Assembly (NCBI RefSeq): GCF_038050375.1
Contig: NZ_CP150886.1
Location: 5,080,907-5,144,906, forward strand
DNA length: 64,000 nt
DNA from: Okeanomitos corallinicola TIOX110
Lineage (GTDB): Bacteria; Cyanobacteriota; Cyanobacteriia; Cyanobacteriales; Nostocaceae
Reading direction: 5' to 3'
Shown: piece by piece, positions 8,224 to 17,636 of the stretch
How the letters are laid out: the number at the start of each line of letters is the position of its first letter
Position numbering within the stretch: the stretch's first letter is position 1
Position numbers and translations under genes: made by a program
Notes under the pieces: generated by a model
The model's input: only the letters and a program-made list of their open reading frames with translations
What the model was told of the DNA's origin: nothing
Databases searched by the model: none

Positions 8224-8265
8224 GAGATTGCTTCTCTACACTTCGTTTCGGTCGCAATGACAATC
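8224..8265. repeat. Dispersed ATTGCTTC...GCAATGAC hairpin repeat
   Basis: GAGATTGCTTC at 8224 and GTCGCAATGACAATC at 8251 can pair imperfectly (ATTGC with GCAAT). The unit sits in the 80-bp gap between the MoxR and vWA genes. A shorter-loop version lies at 10938-10965 inside a MITE-like element, and a degenerate one near 4904. Confidence 0.65.
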
Positions 8266-8273
8266 TTATGAAT

Positions 8274-9254
8274 TTAATCATCATTAAATTGATTCCTGTA
8301 ATATTCTTGGTCATCTTTATTTTTCAATAAAACTCCTAATAAATGGGGATGTTGTTCTAGATTTTCAACAAACTCTAAAGCTTCTTCTTGAGAATAACGC
8401 TTTAACCACAGTACCCAATCTAATAACTCACTTGTACTAGGTTTTTTACTATCTTTTCTGCGAGTTCCTTCTTCACGAACTTCAATAAATTTATCTACAG
8501 CTTTTTTAACCAATTGATTTTTATCATCTAAAGGTTTACCCAAATGACTATTGACAATTTTAATTAATCTTTCTGGTTTAGGAAATTCAATATAATAATA
8601 AATGCAACGTCTTAAAAACGCATCGGGTAATTCTTTTTCATCATTGCTAGTGATAATAATAATTGGTGTTTGTTTGGATGTAATAGTTTCACTAATTTCT
8701 GGAATATCAAATTTTGATTCTTCCAACACCTCCAATAAATCATTAGGAAAATCAATATCAGCTTTGTCTATTTCATCAATTAACAAAATTGGACGATAAT
8801 CTTCTGTTTGAAAAGCTTTACCTAAAGCACCATATTTAATATATTCTGTGTGCTTTTCATCATTAACTCTAGCAGCAACTTTTGCTAATTCTGTTTGATT
8901 TAAACCAGTATTACTAACTAATTGAGCATCTCGTAACCTAGCTAAAGTATCATAGGTATAGAATCCTTCTTTTGCACGGGTAGTAGATTTAATTGACCAG
9001 GAAAAGAAAGGATATTTTTCTATATTTAATTGTTGTTGAAACTCATAAGCAATTGCTTTAGCTAATAAGGTTTTACCACATCCTGGTTCACCTTGTAATA
9101 ACAGCGGACGTTCTAAAACAATTGCTAAATTTACCGCTTGAATGAGGTTTTTATCTGGGTAATAGGGATATAGTTTTTTGCTTCTGTCTGGTTCAGGTTG
9201 GTATTGTTCTTCACCTGTGTATTGATAATTAAGGTCGGTGTTTTTGGTGTTCAT
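8274..9254 (-). CDS. MoxR-family AAA+ ATPase of the vWA-MoxR system
   Basis: Encodes 326 residues from the ATG at 9254. The longer frame to 9284 is less likely because this ATG forms an ATGA overlap with the stop of the upstream iSTAND gene, a classic sign of translational coupling. Walker A is GEPGCGKT (55-62), Walker B ILLIDEIDKAD (156-166), sensor-type ITSNDEKELP and arginine-finger-type DAFLRRCIYYYIEFP follow. MoxR ATPases work with vWA proteins as chaperone or remodelling pairs. The gene order iSTAND-MoxR-vWA points to a regulated conflict system in which ATP hydrolysis controls the partners. Confidence 0.9.
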   Translation of the reverse strand: MNTKNTDLNYQYTGEEQYQPEPDRSKKLYPYYPDKNLIQAVNLAIVLERPLLLQGEPGCGKTLLAKAIAYEFQQQLNIEKYPFFSWSIKSTTRAKEGFYTYDTLARLRDAQLVSNTGLNQTELAKVAARVNDEKHTEYIKYGALGKAFQTEDYRPILLIDEIDKADIDFPNDLLEVLEESKFDIPEISETITSKQTPIIIITSNDEKELPDAFLRRCIYYYIEFPKPERLIKIVNSHLGKPLDDKNQLVKKAVDKFIEVREEGTRRKDSKKPSTSELLDWVLWLKRYSQEEALEFVENLEQHPHLLGVLLKNKDDQEYYRNQFNDD

Positions 9255-10309
9255 AATTGTAATGTTTTTTCTATATCTTTCCATTCTAATTGGAAGTAAC
9301 TACAAATTATATCTAATGTATCTTCCGGTGTTTTTTCAGAAGTTTGGTTACAATTCACAACCTCTTCCACAATAGAATCTAAATTAAATTGTTCTTTTAA
9401 GACATCTGCAAAAATATCTTGTTGTTTTCTCACCCATCTTTCTAAATGTCCTTGTTTAAAAATAGATAATTTTTCTAATTCAATTAATTCTTGAGTAGAA
9501 TTAGAACAACCTAAATCTTGTAAACAACACTCTTTATAATCCACAAGAAATAATGACAGAGAATATTTATGGGATGCTATCTGATCATTTTCAATTTTCC
9601 TCATTAAAGGTATCCAAAGCTGAGATATTATTGTATTGATATATTGTCCTTTGATTTTATCTTCACTCACATGATCAAAACATAAGATAACTGTGTTTTT
9701 TTGCCATTGCTGATAAACTGAATCAATTATATCATTTAATTGGTTAGATTTACTACCAAATTCTTGAGCCAAATTATCCCATAAATATGTAATATTATGA
9801 CGATAACGTTTTAAAGAAATTTTATGTTTAACGGAGTTGGAAAAATAGGGTTCTTCATAGCATAATCTATTTAATACCCAACGTTGACCATGTTTTTCTT
9901 TTCCATATATGAGATATATTCCTAGTTTTAATGGTTGTTCTAAAAAATCAGTAAAATCTTGAATTTGATTTTTATAATTCAAATCTTCGAGAGCATTTTT
10001 AATAATATTCTCTGGTTCAGATACATTTATAACAACATTTTTTACGGTTTTAGGTTGCTGTTTTTTGGGAGGGTTATCATAATCATCTTCCTCTAAATCT
10101 AAATTTAAAAAACTAAAAAAACTAAACAATGTTTTATAAAGAGATGATTTATTAGGGTTATTAATTATTTCTGATATCACCTCACGATCAATACCTGTAT
10201 CCATTCCTATTTGATCATATTCATAATCATCTTTATATTTTTCATTTAAAGCAAAGATTAATTTATCTCTACCATTTTTAGTTAAAATACAACTTTTTTG
10301 ATTTTTCAC
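9251..10309 (-). CDS. HTH-iSTAND (inactive STAND) protein of the vWA-MoxR system
   Basis: Encodes 352 residues. Residues 8-75 (LTKNGRDKLIFALNEKYKDD, YDQIGMDTGIDREVISEIIN) look like a helix-turn-helix adaptor. Residues about 92-300 resemble the inactive STAND NTPase domain reported in vWA-MoxR ternary systems: IYLIYGKEKHGQRWVLNRL occupies the P-loop position but lacks a GxxxxGK[ST] Walker A, and a degenerate Walker B-like TVILCFDHVSED follows. Conserved features such as YLWDNLAQEFG and LWIPLMRKIE fit the same family. It is first in the operon and coupled to MoxR by an ATGA overlap. By analogy it would sense or regulate the system; this is inference from family resemblance. Confidence 0.8.
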   Translation of the reverse strand: MKNQKSCILTKNGRDKLIFALNEKYKDDYEYDQIGMDTGIDREVISEIINNPNKSSLYKTLFSFFSFLNLDLEEDDYDNPPKKQQPKTVKNVVINVSEPENIIKNALEDLNYKNQIQDFTDFLEQPLKLGIYLIYGKEKHGQRWVLNRLCYEEPYFSNSVKHKISLKRYRHNITYLWDNLAQEFGSKSNQLNDIIDSVYQQWQKNTVILCFDHVSEDKIKGQYINTIISQLWIPLMRKIENDQIASHKYSLSLFLVDYKECCLQDLGCSNSTQELIELEKLSIFKQGHLERWVRKQQDIFADVLKEQFNLDSIVEEVVNCNQTSEKTPEDTLDIICSYFQLEWKDIEKTLQL

Positions 10310-10366
10310 AAACTGATATACCTGAAAAACTATAAAAATTTAATTGTCAGTATTCGGAATGATAAG

Positions 10367-10437
10367 ATCCCCGACTTCTTTGATGATCATATCAATAAAT
10401 TTTGAATTGTTAACAGAAGTCGGGGATATGGGTAAAA
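10367..10437. repeat. MITE-like element with 13-bp terminal inverted repeats
   Basis: ATCCCCGACTTCT at 10367-10379 and its exact complement AGAAGTCGGGGAT at 10425-10437 bound a 71-bp AT-rich unit, 58 bp upstream of the iSTAND start codon. Termini of this sequence are familiar from small non-autonomous elements in cyanobacterial genomes. Confidence 0.75.
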
Positions 10438-10473
10438 ATTATCAAGATTTAATCTCAATCTAGTTTACTCTTT

Positions 10474-10616
10474 GCGGATCTTCTTGAAAATCCCTGCGGA
10501 TCATCCGCAACACTAAAATCATACCATGAATGATGGTAAAAACCCTGCTATCACTGGGTTATAGAACTTACAAAAATTATTTTCAAAATTGCGGATCTTC
10601 TCTGCGGATGATCCGC
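10474..10616. promoter_or_regulatory. Twin GCGGATC boxes and palindromes between divergent genes
   Basis: The region holds two copies of a composite motif: GCGGATCTTC at 10474-10483 followed by GCGGATCATCCGC at 10496-10508, and GCGGATCTTC at 10591-10600 followed by GCGGATGATCCGC at 10604-10616. The 13-bp palindromes and their direct half-sites, between the iSTAND operon and a plus-strand small gene, could be a paired operator. They could equally be a small dispersed repeat. The regulator is unknown. Confidence 0.4.
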
Positions 10617-10638
10617 TAATACGAAAAATTACTGGTTT

Positions 10639-10896
10639 ATGGTGAGGGAGTTAAACAAAAAAGAAACAATTATGAAACTCACTGTAGAGAACAATAATCA
10701 AAAACTCCGTATCTATTTGGAGTTGTCTAGTGAAGAAGTCACACTTTACAAAAGATGCTTAATTGGATTTTTCAGCGTCTCTTTACCTCTGTTGTTTTCT
10801 TACACTAGTTTGATTAGAGTTATCAATCCTATTCAAACAAAACCTCTACCCCCACAAAATGAAACCACTACAGGAGTCAAAGAAATGCTAGATTGA
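10639..10896 (+). CDS. Small single-pass membrane protein, hypothetical
   Basis: Encodes 85 residues, or 74 if translation starts at the second ATG (10672), which opens MKLTVENNNQ. The N-terminal half is polar. Residues about 50-66 (LIGFFSVSLPLLFSYTS) form one hydrophobic segment, followed by a short Pro/Thr-rich tail. I do not recognise a family. It lies just downstream of the twin palindromes and upstream of a MITE-like element in the accessory island. Confidence 0.4.
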   Translation: MVRELNKKETIMKLTVENNNQKLRIYLELSSEEVTLYKRCLIGFFSVSLPLLFSYTSLIRVINPIQTKPLPPQNETTTGVKEMLD

Positions 10897-10904
10897 TTTA
10901 TTCT

Positions 10905-10994
10905 AGGACTTACGCATTTTAACAAAACATCGGAGGTGAGATTGCTTCCTTACGTCGCAATGACAGTATTTAAAGTAGGTTTTGCGTAAGTCCT
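10905..10994. mobile_element. 90-bp MITE-like element, 12-bp inverted termini
   Basis: AGGACTTACGCA (10905-10916) and its exact complement TGCGTAAGTCCT (10983-10994) bound the unit. The interior carries the ATTGCTTC...GCAATGAC hairpin repeat (10938-10965). There is no coding capacity. It lies between the small membrane protein and the DNA methyltransferase. Confidence 0.75.
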
Positions 10995-11118
10995 GTATTT
11001 ATAAAGCAAAACTCCGTCATAACTATTGTAAAGAGGTTAAGACGGAGAAATCAAAAACTGAGTTAAGTTCAATAATTATCACAATGAATAGAATATCAGA
11101 TATTTTATATTAAGTTTA

Positions 11119-12243
11119 ATGATGCAGCATCCAATCATCTTTTCCTTTTTCTCTGGTTCAGGTTTTCTAGATTTAGGGTTTGAAAATACAGGTTATAAAA
11201 TCGCTTACATCAACGAAATCTTCCCTCCTTTTATGTCTGCTTATCGCTATTCACGGGAAATACTGAAACTACCAGAACCTGAATATGGATATCATCAAGG
11301 GGAAGATGCAGATGTGAGTAAATTAACTCAAGGAAATGCCGCCCAAAAATTAAATGAATTTATTAAAGATGCACGTAAAAATAATATAATAGGCTTTATT
11401 GGTGGTCCACCTTGTCCTGATTTTTCTATTGGTGGTAAAAATAAAGGTTATTTAGGTGAAAATGGTCAACTTTCATCTGCTTATATTGAATTAATTTGTC
11501 AAAATTTACCCGATTTATTTTTATTTGAAAATGTTAAAGGTTTATGGAGAACTAAAAAACATCGTTTATTTTACGAATGTTTGAAAAGACAATTACAAGA
11601 AATCGGTTATATTTTAACAGAACGGTTAATTAATGCGATTGAATATGGTGTACCGCAAGATAGAGACAGAATTATTTTGATTGGTTTTAAAAATAATTTT
11701 CTCCAAGATATAGGAATAAAAAATGATTTTATCTTTCCTTGGGAAAAATATATTAGATATCCTCAAAATCAAGTTTTTGCCTATCCTTGGATTAAAAATG
11801 AACCATTTAAAGAAAATTCTTTTACTTATTGTCCTGAGAATATTCCTCAAGAATTAACAGTTGAATATTGGTTTTTAAAAAATAATGTGCTGCACCATCC
11901 CAATTCAAAACATTATTTTCAACCCAGATCAGGTATCAATAAAATGGCAATTATTGATGAGGGAGATGATTCCAGAAAATCATTTAAACGTTTACACAGA
12001 TGGCGTTATTCTCCTACAGCTTGTTATGGAAATAATGAGGTACATTTGCATCCTTACAAAATTCGCCGTATTTCTGTAGCTGAAGCTTTAGCTATTCAAT
12101 CTTTACCCGCAAATTTTTCACTACCGGAAAATATGTCACTTACGAATATGTTTAAAACAGTGGGTAATGGTGTACCGTATTTAGCAGCGCAAGCATTAGC
12201 TGAAAGTGTTATTGATTTTTTAGGAGTTGAAACTATCCTCTAA
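11119..12243 (+). CDS. DNA (cytosine-5-)-methyltransferase, solitary
   Basis: Encodes 374 residues (a second ATG follows directly at 11122). C5-methyltransferase motifs appear in order: motif I FSFFSGSGFLDLGFE (8-22), motif IV GGPPCPDFS with catalytic Cys99, motif VI FENVKGL (136-142), motif VIII QDRDRIILIG (180-189), a variable target-recognition region (about 190-310), and motif X GNGVPYLAAQALAESV near the C-terminus. No restriction endonuclease gene is visible on either side, so it is an orphan methylase or part of the accessory island. The recognition sequence cannot be read from the protein. The coding sequence is AT-rich like the neighbouring island genes. Confidence 0.93.
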   Translation: MMQHPIIFSFFSGSGFLDLGFENTGYKIAYINEIFPPFMSAYRYSREILKLPEPEYGYHQGEDADVSKLTQGNAAQKLNEFIKDARKNNIIGFIGGPPCPDFSIGGKNKGYLGENGQLSSAYIELICQNLPDLFLFENVKGLWRTKKHRLFYECLKRQLQEIGYILTERLINAIEYGVPQDRDRIILIGFKNNFLQDIGIKNDFIFPWEKYIRYPQNQVFAYPWIKNEPFKENSFTYCPENIPQELTVEYWFLKNNVLHHPNSKHYFQPRSGINKMAIIDEGDDSRKSFKRLHRWRYSPTACYGNNEVHLHPYKIRRISVAEALAIQSLPANFSLPENMSLTNMFKTVGNGVPYLAAQALAESVIDFLGVETIL

Positions 12244-12284
12244 TTTTCAAGATAGACTTGTAGATATATATGATTTAATAGATC

Positions 12285-12404
12285 AATACCTTGTCCAAAT
12301 TAGAAAAAGGCTTGATTTGTAGTTTGGGTTGAAGCATGAAACTCAACAAATGCGTTGGGTTGCGCTGTCGCTTAACCCAACCTACAGAAAATGGACAAGG
12401 TATT
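12285..12404. mobile_element. 120-bp MITE-like element with 13-bp inverted termini
   Basis: AATACCTTGTCCA (12285-12297) and its complement TGGACAAGGTATT (12392-12404) bound a 120-bp unit. The interior holds the TTGGGTT ... AACCCAACCTAC motif also found at 6921-7124. A partial copy sharing the left terminus is at 33444. Confidence 0.8.
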
Positions 12405-12464
12405 AATAGATAGATAATGTTTTATTGTTTCATCAAGTTTAATAAATTAAAACTGGTAACATAA

Positions 12465-13160
12465 ATGATGTCAGCAAACTATCCCAATATTGATATTGCA
12501 CCATTTATAGACCATTCTCTGCTGTTACCAACTACCACCCCAGAGCAGATAGAAAAGTGGTGTGACGAAGCGTATCGGTTTAATTTTGCATCGGTTTGTA
12601 TAAATCCTTGCTACGTTAAGCAAGCAGTTGAACTTCTCCACAACAAAAACCCCAAAGTCTGTACAGTAATCGGTTTTCCCACTGGTGGAACAACTTCAGC
12701 GGTGAAGTTATACGAAGCGCAAGAAGCCTTAGAAAATGGTGCTTCAGAGTTAGATGTAATGATTAACTTGGGCTGGTTAAAAGCGGGTAAAACCGAAGAA
12801 GTACACCGGGAAATAGCTACAATTTGTGAAGTAGCTGGGCAATGCGTCAAGGTAATTTTAGAAACAAGTTTACTGACAGATGCTGAGAAAAAAATCGCGG
12901 CTGAATTAGCGATGGATGCGGGTGCAGCATTCTTAAAAACCAGTACGGGTTGGAATGGTGGCGCGACTGTAGCGGATGTACGCTTATTAAAGGAAATAGC
13001 CAAAGAAAGGGTGGGAATAAAAGCATCAGGAGGAATTCGCACCCATAATGACGCTTTAGATTTAATCATGGCTGGTGCTACCAGATTAGGTACATCTCGC
13101 GGTATAGAATTACTCCGTCAACGCGATCGCCCCGAAGTAGATGAGGGGGTGAGTGGGTGA
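12465..13160 (+). CDS. deoC: Deoxyribose-phosphate aldolase
   Basis: Encodes 231 residues of the class I DERA family, which cleaves 2-deoxyribose-5-phosphate to glyceraldehyde-3-phosphate and acetaldehyde in deoxynucleoside catabolism. The key Lys of FLKTSTGW (Schiff base) and of IKASGGIRT are present, as are IDHSLL near the start and [11 protein letters not shown] second ATG follows at 12468. The last residues (VDEGVSG) are encoded by a GTGAGTGG-rich repeat tract at 13143-13180, so the C-terminal tail has been set by repeat sequence. It is the first gene of a probable deoC-recO-MFS run, 59 bp before recO. Confidence 0.93.
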   Translation: MMSANYPNIDIAPFIDHSLLLPTTTPEQIEKWCDEAYRFNFASVCINPCYVKQAVELLHNKNPKVCTVIGFPTGGTTSAVKLYEAQEALENGASELDVMINLGWLKAGKTEEVHREIATICEVAGQCVKVILETSLLTDAEKKIAAELAMDAGAAFLKTSTGWNGGATVADVRLLKEIAKERVGIKASGGIRTHNDALDLIMAGATRLGTSRGIELLRQRDRPEVDEGVSG

Positions 13161-13219
13161 GTGGGAGAGTGGGAGATGGGGTGAAAAGATTTTTACTAAT
13201 TCCCAATAACTAATGAATA

Positions 13220-14137
13220 ATGAGTAAAACTTATCAAGCAACAGGAATTAATCTGAAAAACCAGGCATTAGGAGAGACAGATAAGATAATTACCATATTA
13301 ACCAAGGAATTTGGACTAATTCGGGCGATCGCCACAGGGTCACGTAAGCATAATTCCAGCTTAGGTGGTAGAACTGGAATGTTTGTAGTTAATCAATTAC
13401 TAATTTCCCAAGGACGCTCGTCACAACCAGGAACACCAGGACTAGATAGAATTTCCCAAGCAGAAACCATCACCACCTATCCTGGTTTAAGCAAAGACTT
13501 AGGAAAATTAGCAGCTAGTCAATATTTAGCCGAAATCGTTTTATGTCAAGCTTTAAGTGAGCATCCCCAAGAAGAAATGTATGAGTTACTGAACGAGCAT
13601 CTCCAGCGTTTAGAAGCATTACCCAAGGGATCTGATGTAGTTGCACATTTAGCTCATGGAGTCTTTCATCTCCTAGCTTTAGGAGGATTAGCTCCTCAAG
13701 TCCAATTTTGCTGTTTAACCCAGCGTCCTTTAATTCCAGATCCAACTAACCCCAACTGGCAAGTAGGCTTTAGCATTACAGCAGGGGGAGCAGTTTGTTT
13801 ACAAGCCTGGGAACAGTTAAGGAAACAACGAGAACAGCCAAAAAAAGCGGCAGAAAATTCTTTAGATGGTCAAAATTCCCCAAAACCAGCCTATGAAAAG
13901 GTTTTCCATCACCAAGACCTGCCCAAAATCTCCCGTCGCTTGGGAAGTAAAGAACTAGAAATGTTCCAACAGTTGTCCCAACCAGAGATAATGCAAATAG
14001 AAGCAGCCACAAATTATGGCTGGTTAACCGTTGAGCAGATTTTGCGCCAGTACACTCAGTATCATCTGGGTCGCCCTATTCGCTCTGCCACATTGATTGA
14101 TTCTTACTTTGCCGCGAACCATGATGCAATCGTCTGA
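13220..14137 (+). CDS. recO: DNA repair protein RecO
   Basis: Encodes 305 residues. The N-terminal OB-fold opens [24 protein letters not shown], typical of RecO, followed by [12 protein letters not shown] and the helical domain with AEIVLCQAL and [14 protein letters not shown]. One zinc-ligand-type Cys (FCCLTQRPL) remains at the usual finger position. RecO works with RecR to load RecA on SSB-coated DNA in gap repair. An insertion of about 40 polar residues (about 200-235) precedes the final helices. The 3' end overlaps the start of the MFS gene. Confidence 0.92.
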   Translation: MSKTYQATGINLKNQALGETDKIITILTKEFGLIRAIATGSRKHNSSLGGRTGMFVVNQLLISQGRSSQPGTPGLDRISQAETITTYPGLSKDLGKLAASQYLAEIVLCQALSEHPQEEMYELLNEHLQRLEALPKGSDVVAHLAHGVFHLLALGGLAPQVQFCCLTQRPLIPDPTNPNWQVGFSITAGGAVCLQAWEQLRKQREQPKKAAENSLDGQNSPKPAYEKVFHHQDLPKISRRLGSKELEMFQQLSQPEIMQIEAATNYGWLTVEQILRQYTQYHLGRPIRSATLIDSYFAANHDAIV

Positions 14138-15752
14138 TTTAGATCGAAAAGTCCAACCCTCATCACCAAGCCAAGCTAAAAACAAGAATAAGGGATCAGA
14201 AACTAAAAGACCCAATCATTTACGTTCTGCTACCCAACCTAAATCCAGTCAAAATAACTGCTCAGAAATGTCTGTCAATGATATTTCTAAAACACCGAAT
14301 TTGGATACAAAAACGAACCAGGGCGATCCCCAAGAACAAATACTGCCCCAGGAAGAACAACTTTTACAAAGTAATGATTTAAATGAAAAAAAAGATCATT
14401 TACAAGTAGACACAACAGAAATATCACAAAATAATGGTTCAGGTTCTGGTGGAGAAAATACATCAGGAGTAGAGGAAACTACAGGATTTTTCCCAGTCTT
14501 AAAAAATCCCAACTTTATCGCCCTTTGGGGTGGACAGGTTTTTTGTCAATTGTCAGATAAAGTATATCTCGTCTTGATGATTGCTTTAATTAACAGCGAA
14601 TTTCAACATAGTGGTCAGAGTATTAGTGGTTGGGTATCAGCCCTGATGATGATCTTCACAATTCCCGCAGTTTTATTTGGTTCATTAGCAGGTGTATTTG
14701 TAGATCGTTGGTCAAAGAAAGCCGTATTAGTAGCATCAAATATTTGGCGGGGTATTTTAGTTTTAATAATTCCTTTCTTACTGTGGTTAACCCATGATTG
14801 GCAACCTGTGGGAGTTTTGCCTGTGGGATTTTTAATGATATTAGCAGTAACTTTTTTAGTTTCTACACTAACTCAGTTTTTTGCCCCAGCCGAACAAGCA
14901 GTAATTCCTTTAATAGTCGAAGAACAGCATTTACTTTCAGCTAATTCCTTGTACACAACCACAATGATGGCATCAGTAATTGTGGGGTTTGCCGTAGGAG
15001 AACCAGTGTTAGTATTAGCAGATAGCATCTGGAAAGGATTAGGTGGTAGTGGTGGACTAGGTAAAGAAATTTTAGTCGGTGGTAGTTATGCGATCGCAGG
15101 TATGATCCTATTACTACTTAAAACCAACGAAAAACCCCACCCCCCAGAAACAGAATTTCCCCACGTTTTTGAGGATCTCCGCGATGGGTTACGTTACCTC
15201 AAAGAAAATCGTCGCGTCCGCAACGCCTTATTACAACTAACTATCTTATTTTCTATCTTCGCCGCTTTAACTGTCCTTGCCGTTCGCATGGCAGAAATTA
15301 TCCCCAATTTAAAAGCATCCCAATTTGGGTTTTTACTCGCAGCCGCTGGTGTGGGTATCGCCGTTGGTGCAGCAATACTTGGTCAATTTGGGCAACGTTT
15401 CGCCTACAGACAGCTAAGTTTATGGGGTTGTCTAGGGATGGCAGCATCATTAGTCTCTATTTCCTTCTTTAACACCCAACTCTGGTTAGTTCTACCCCTC
15501 ATTACCCTAGTCGGTGTATTTGGGGCTTTAGTGGGTATCCCCATGCAAACAGCCATCCAAACAGAAACCCCTCCAGAAATGCGTGGTAAAGTCTTTGGAT
15601 TACAAAACAATGTTGTCAACATTGCCTTATCTCTACCCCTGGCATTAGCAGGTTTAGCAGAAACTTTTATAGGTCTACAGTCAGTATTTTTTGGGTTAGC
15701 TATCATAGTTTTCTTAGCAGGTATCCTCACCTGGTATAATTCCCATGAGTAG
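14121..15752 (+). CDS. Major facilitator superfamily transporter with long hydrophilic N-terminus
   Basis: From the ATG at 14121 the product has 543 residues; an in-frame ATG at 14097 would add eight. The first 115 or so residues are polar and low-complexity (rich in Ser, Asn, Gln), followed by about 11-12 membrane segments. The MFS signature between helices 2 and 3 is visible as [17 protein letters not shown], with [20 protein letters not shown] and [22 protein letters not shown] in the second half. It resembles EntS/LplT-type exporters, but the substrate is unknown. The gene starts within the last codons of recO in another frame, so translation is probably coupled. Confidence 0.85.
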   Translation: MMQSSDLDRKVQPSSPSQAKNKNKGSETKRPNHLRSATQPKSSQNNCSEMSVNDISKTPNLDTKTNQGDPQEQILPQEEQLLQSNDLNEKKDHLQVDTTEISQNNGSGSGGENTSGVEETTGFFPVLKNPNFIALWGGQVFCQLSDKVYLVLMIALINSEFQHSGQSISGWVSALMMIFTIPAVLFGSLAGVFVDRWSKKAVLVASNIWRGILVLIIPFLLWLTHDWQPVGVLPVGFLMILAVTFLVSTLTQFFAPAEQAVIPLIVEEQHLLSANSLYTTTMMASVIVGFAVGEPVLVLADSIWKGLGGSGGLGKEILVGGSYAIAGMILLLLKTNEKPHPPETEFPHVFEDLRDGLRYLKENRRVRNALLQLTILFSIFAALTVLAVRMAEIIPNLKASQFGFLLAAAGVGIAVGAAILGQFGQRFAYRQLSLWGCLGMAASLVSISFFNTQLWLVLPLITLVGVFGALVGIPMQTAIQTETPPEMRGKVFGLQNNVVNIALSLPLALAGLAETFIGLQSVFFGLAIIVFLAGILTWYNSHE

Positions 15753-16209
15753 TTATCAAATTAGAGATTATCAATTAGTTAAGACGGTAATTCGTTTTCA
15801 TGCTAAACTTAGACCAGCCAAAATTCAGGAAATACTTGCTGGGGATCAACCCAATATGATCGTGATTTAAGTTGTCATTATTCAAGTAATTTACAACTTA
15901 TAAAATTCCTAAATACAACCATAATTAACTTTCTAGTTAGCTTAGTTATTCACTAAACCTTTGCCACTAGAAAATGGTTAATATGATAAGTTTTGAGGAT
16001 CATCGAAAATCAGCAAATATGACAGGATAAAAACAGCTAACTATAAAAATATAAACTTAAGTATTCAGCTATTAGCCTTTAGTAGTCAGCTTTTTTAAAG
16101 GTTATGTCAGAAATCAGTAGATAATTAAAAACTGATTTATAAAATATTCTGACTCCTGACTCCTGAATTTTTAGATATAAACCCGCTTTTTTTCACAACT
16201 AATTAAAGA
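15753..16209. other. Intergenic region, nothing assignable
   Basis: 457 bp of AT-rich sequence between the MFS and glycosyltransferase genes. No open frame with family resemblance, no tRNA-like structure and no strong terminator was found. A stretch of CTGACTCCTGACTCCTGA near 16150 is a short heptamer-type duplication. The promoter of the glycosyltransferase presumably lies here. Confidence 0.5.
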
Positions 16210-17364
16210 ATGCGTATAGCCTGGATTGGAAAAAAAACACCCTTTTGCGGCAATGTCACCTACGGACGAGAAATTACAAACAGATTATTAGATAGGGGAC
16301 ATGAAGTAAGTTTTCTCCACTTTGCTCAAGAGGAATCAGAATCAGATAAATCCTCTAACTTTAAGGAAGTTTCTTTACCTTTTATTTATAAGTCCCAAGT
16401 TTACACTATCCCCACTTTCAAAGCTACCAAGCTTTTGAGTGATTCCCTACGGGAAATAAAACCAGATATAGTTCATGCTTCCCTAACTCTATCTACTTTG
16501 GATTTTGCTTTACCAGAAATTTGTGAAGAATTAAATCTACCTTTGGTTGCTACTTTTCACCCTGCTTTTGCAGGAAAAGGAGCAAAACTAATATCTGGTA
16601 CTCAAATTTTAGCCTATCAGCTATATGCACCTTTTTTAGATAATTATCATCAAGTAATTATTTTTTCTCAAATTCAAAAAGAATTATTAGCTAAAATGGG
16701 AGTTAGAGAAAGCAAAATAGCTGTTATTCCTAACGGTGTGGATACTGTTAAATATTCTCCTGGTACTTCTGATATCAAAAAAGAATTTAAAGCAGAACGT
16801 TTATTTGTTTACCAAGGTCGCATAGCTCCCGAAAAAAATATAGAATCTCTACTCAAGGCCTGGAAACAGTCAGATATGGGAGCGAATAGTAAGTTATTGA
16901 TAGTTGGTGATGGTGTCTTGAGATCATCTTTAGAACCATTTTATGGATCAGAATATGGGATTATTTGGTTAGGATTTGTAGCTAATGAAGAACGCAGAAT
17001 AGAAATTTTAAGAGGTGCAGATGTCTTTATTTTGCCATCTTTAGTTGAGGGTTTATCTTTATCTTTGTTAGAAGCAATGTCCTGTGGTTTAGCTTGTTTA
17101 GCTACAGATGTCGGTGCAGACGGAGAAGTATTAGAAAAAGGTGCTGGGGTAGTTCTGAATACAAAAGATATAACTTCGCAACTACGAACCCTTTTACCTT
17201 TATTTAGAGATCATTCAGAATTAACTACTCTGTTAGGTCAAAAAGCTAGAAATCGAGTTTTAGAACGTTATACTCTCAATGATAATGTTACTCAATTGGA
17301 AGGTCTTTATACCCAAGTTTTAGCACCAAGACCTTTGACATTAGGTAGTTTTGGTTATGGTTAA
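16210..17364 (+). CDS. GT4-type glycosyltransferase (GT-B fold)
   Basis: Encodes 384 residues. The N-terminal Rossmann half opens MRIAWIGKKTPFCGNVTYGRE, with IVHASLTLSTLDFALPE and LVATFHPAF. The C-terminal glycosyltransferase group 1 domain shows FVYQGRIAPEKNIESLLKA, LLIVGDGVLR, and the nucleotide-sugar E-x7-E motif in PSLVEGLSLSLLEAMSCG. The acceptor is unknown. The opening motif resembles a conserved cyanobacterial group that, as I recall, may include the bacterial-type digalactosyldiacylglycerol synthase; this should be treated only as a possibility. A hairpin follows the stop. Confidence 0.85.
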   Translation: MRIAWIGKKTPFCGNVTYGREITNRLLDRGHEVSFLHFAQEESESDKSSNFKEVSLPFIYKSQVYTIPTFKATKLLSDSLREIKPDIVHASLTLSTLDFALPEICEELNLPLVATFHPAFAGKGAKLISGTQILAYQLYAPFLDNYHQVIIFSQIQKELLAKMGVRESKIAVIPNGVDTVKYSPGTSDIKKEFKAERLFVYQGRIAPEKNIESLLKAWKQSDMGANSKLLIVGDGVLRSSLEPFYGSEYGIIWLGFVANEERRIEILRGADVFILPSLVEGLSLSLLEAMSCGLACLATDVGADGEVLEKGAGVVLNTKDITSQLRTLLPLFRDHSELTTLLGQKARNRVLERYTLNDNVTQLEGLYTQVLAPRPLTLGSFGYG

Positions 17365-17382
17365 GTTGCATAGTAATAATAA

Positions 17383-17413
17383 AATCTTGTGGTGCGGACA
17401 TCTTGTCCGCTAG
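17383..17413 (+). terminator. Short hairpin repeat downstream of the glycosyltransferase
   Basis: ATCTTGTGGTGCGGACATCTTGTCCGCT; the stem GCGGACA/TGTCCGC closes a loop of about 4 bases. It starts 19 bp after the stop. Nearly the same unit follows other genes at 61625 and 40831, suggesting a dispersed hairpin that may end or stabilise transcripts. Confidence 0.5.
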
Positions 17414-17636
17414 AGTTGTTATTTACTCAAGCTTTAAAACTTATTGGGTATTTTCACGTTGTTATTTCTGTTCATACTCAGCTATCTTTCTCAACCATCA
17501 CACCGCAATGTACAGGATTATATAAATGATGACTTTTCAAATAATCTCTTATTTTTGCATAAATTAACTGATTCAGATAAAAAATTTGGCTTGATTGCAC
17601 TCACCCCTAAACCAAGAAAAATTACTACATTAAATT

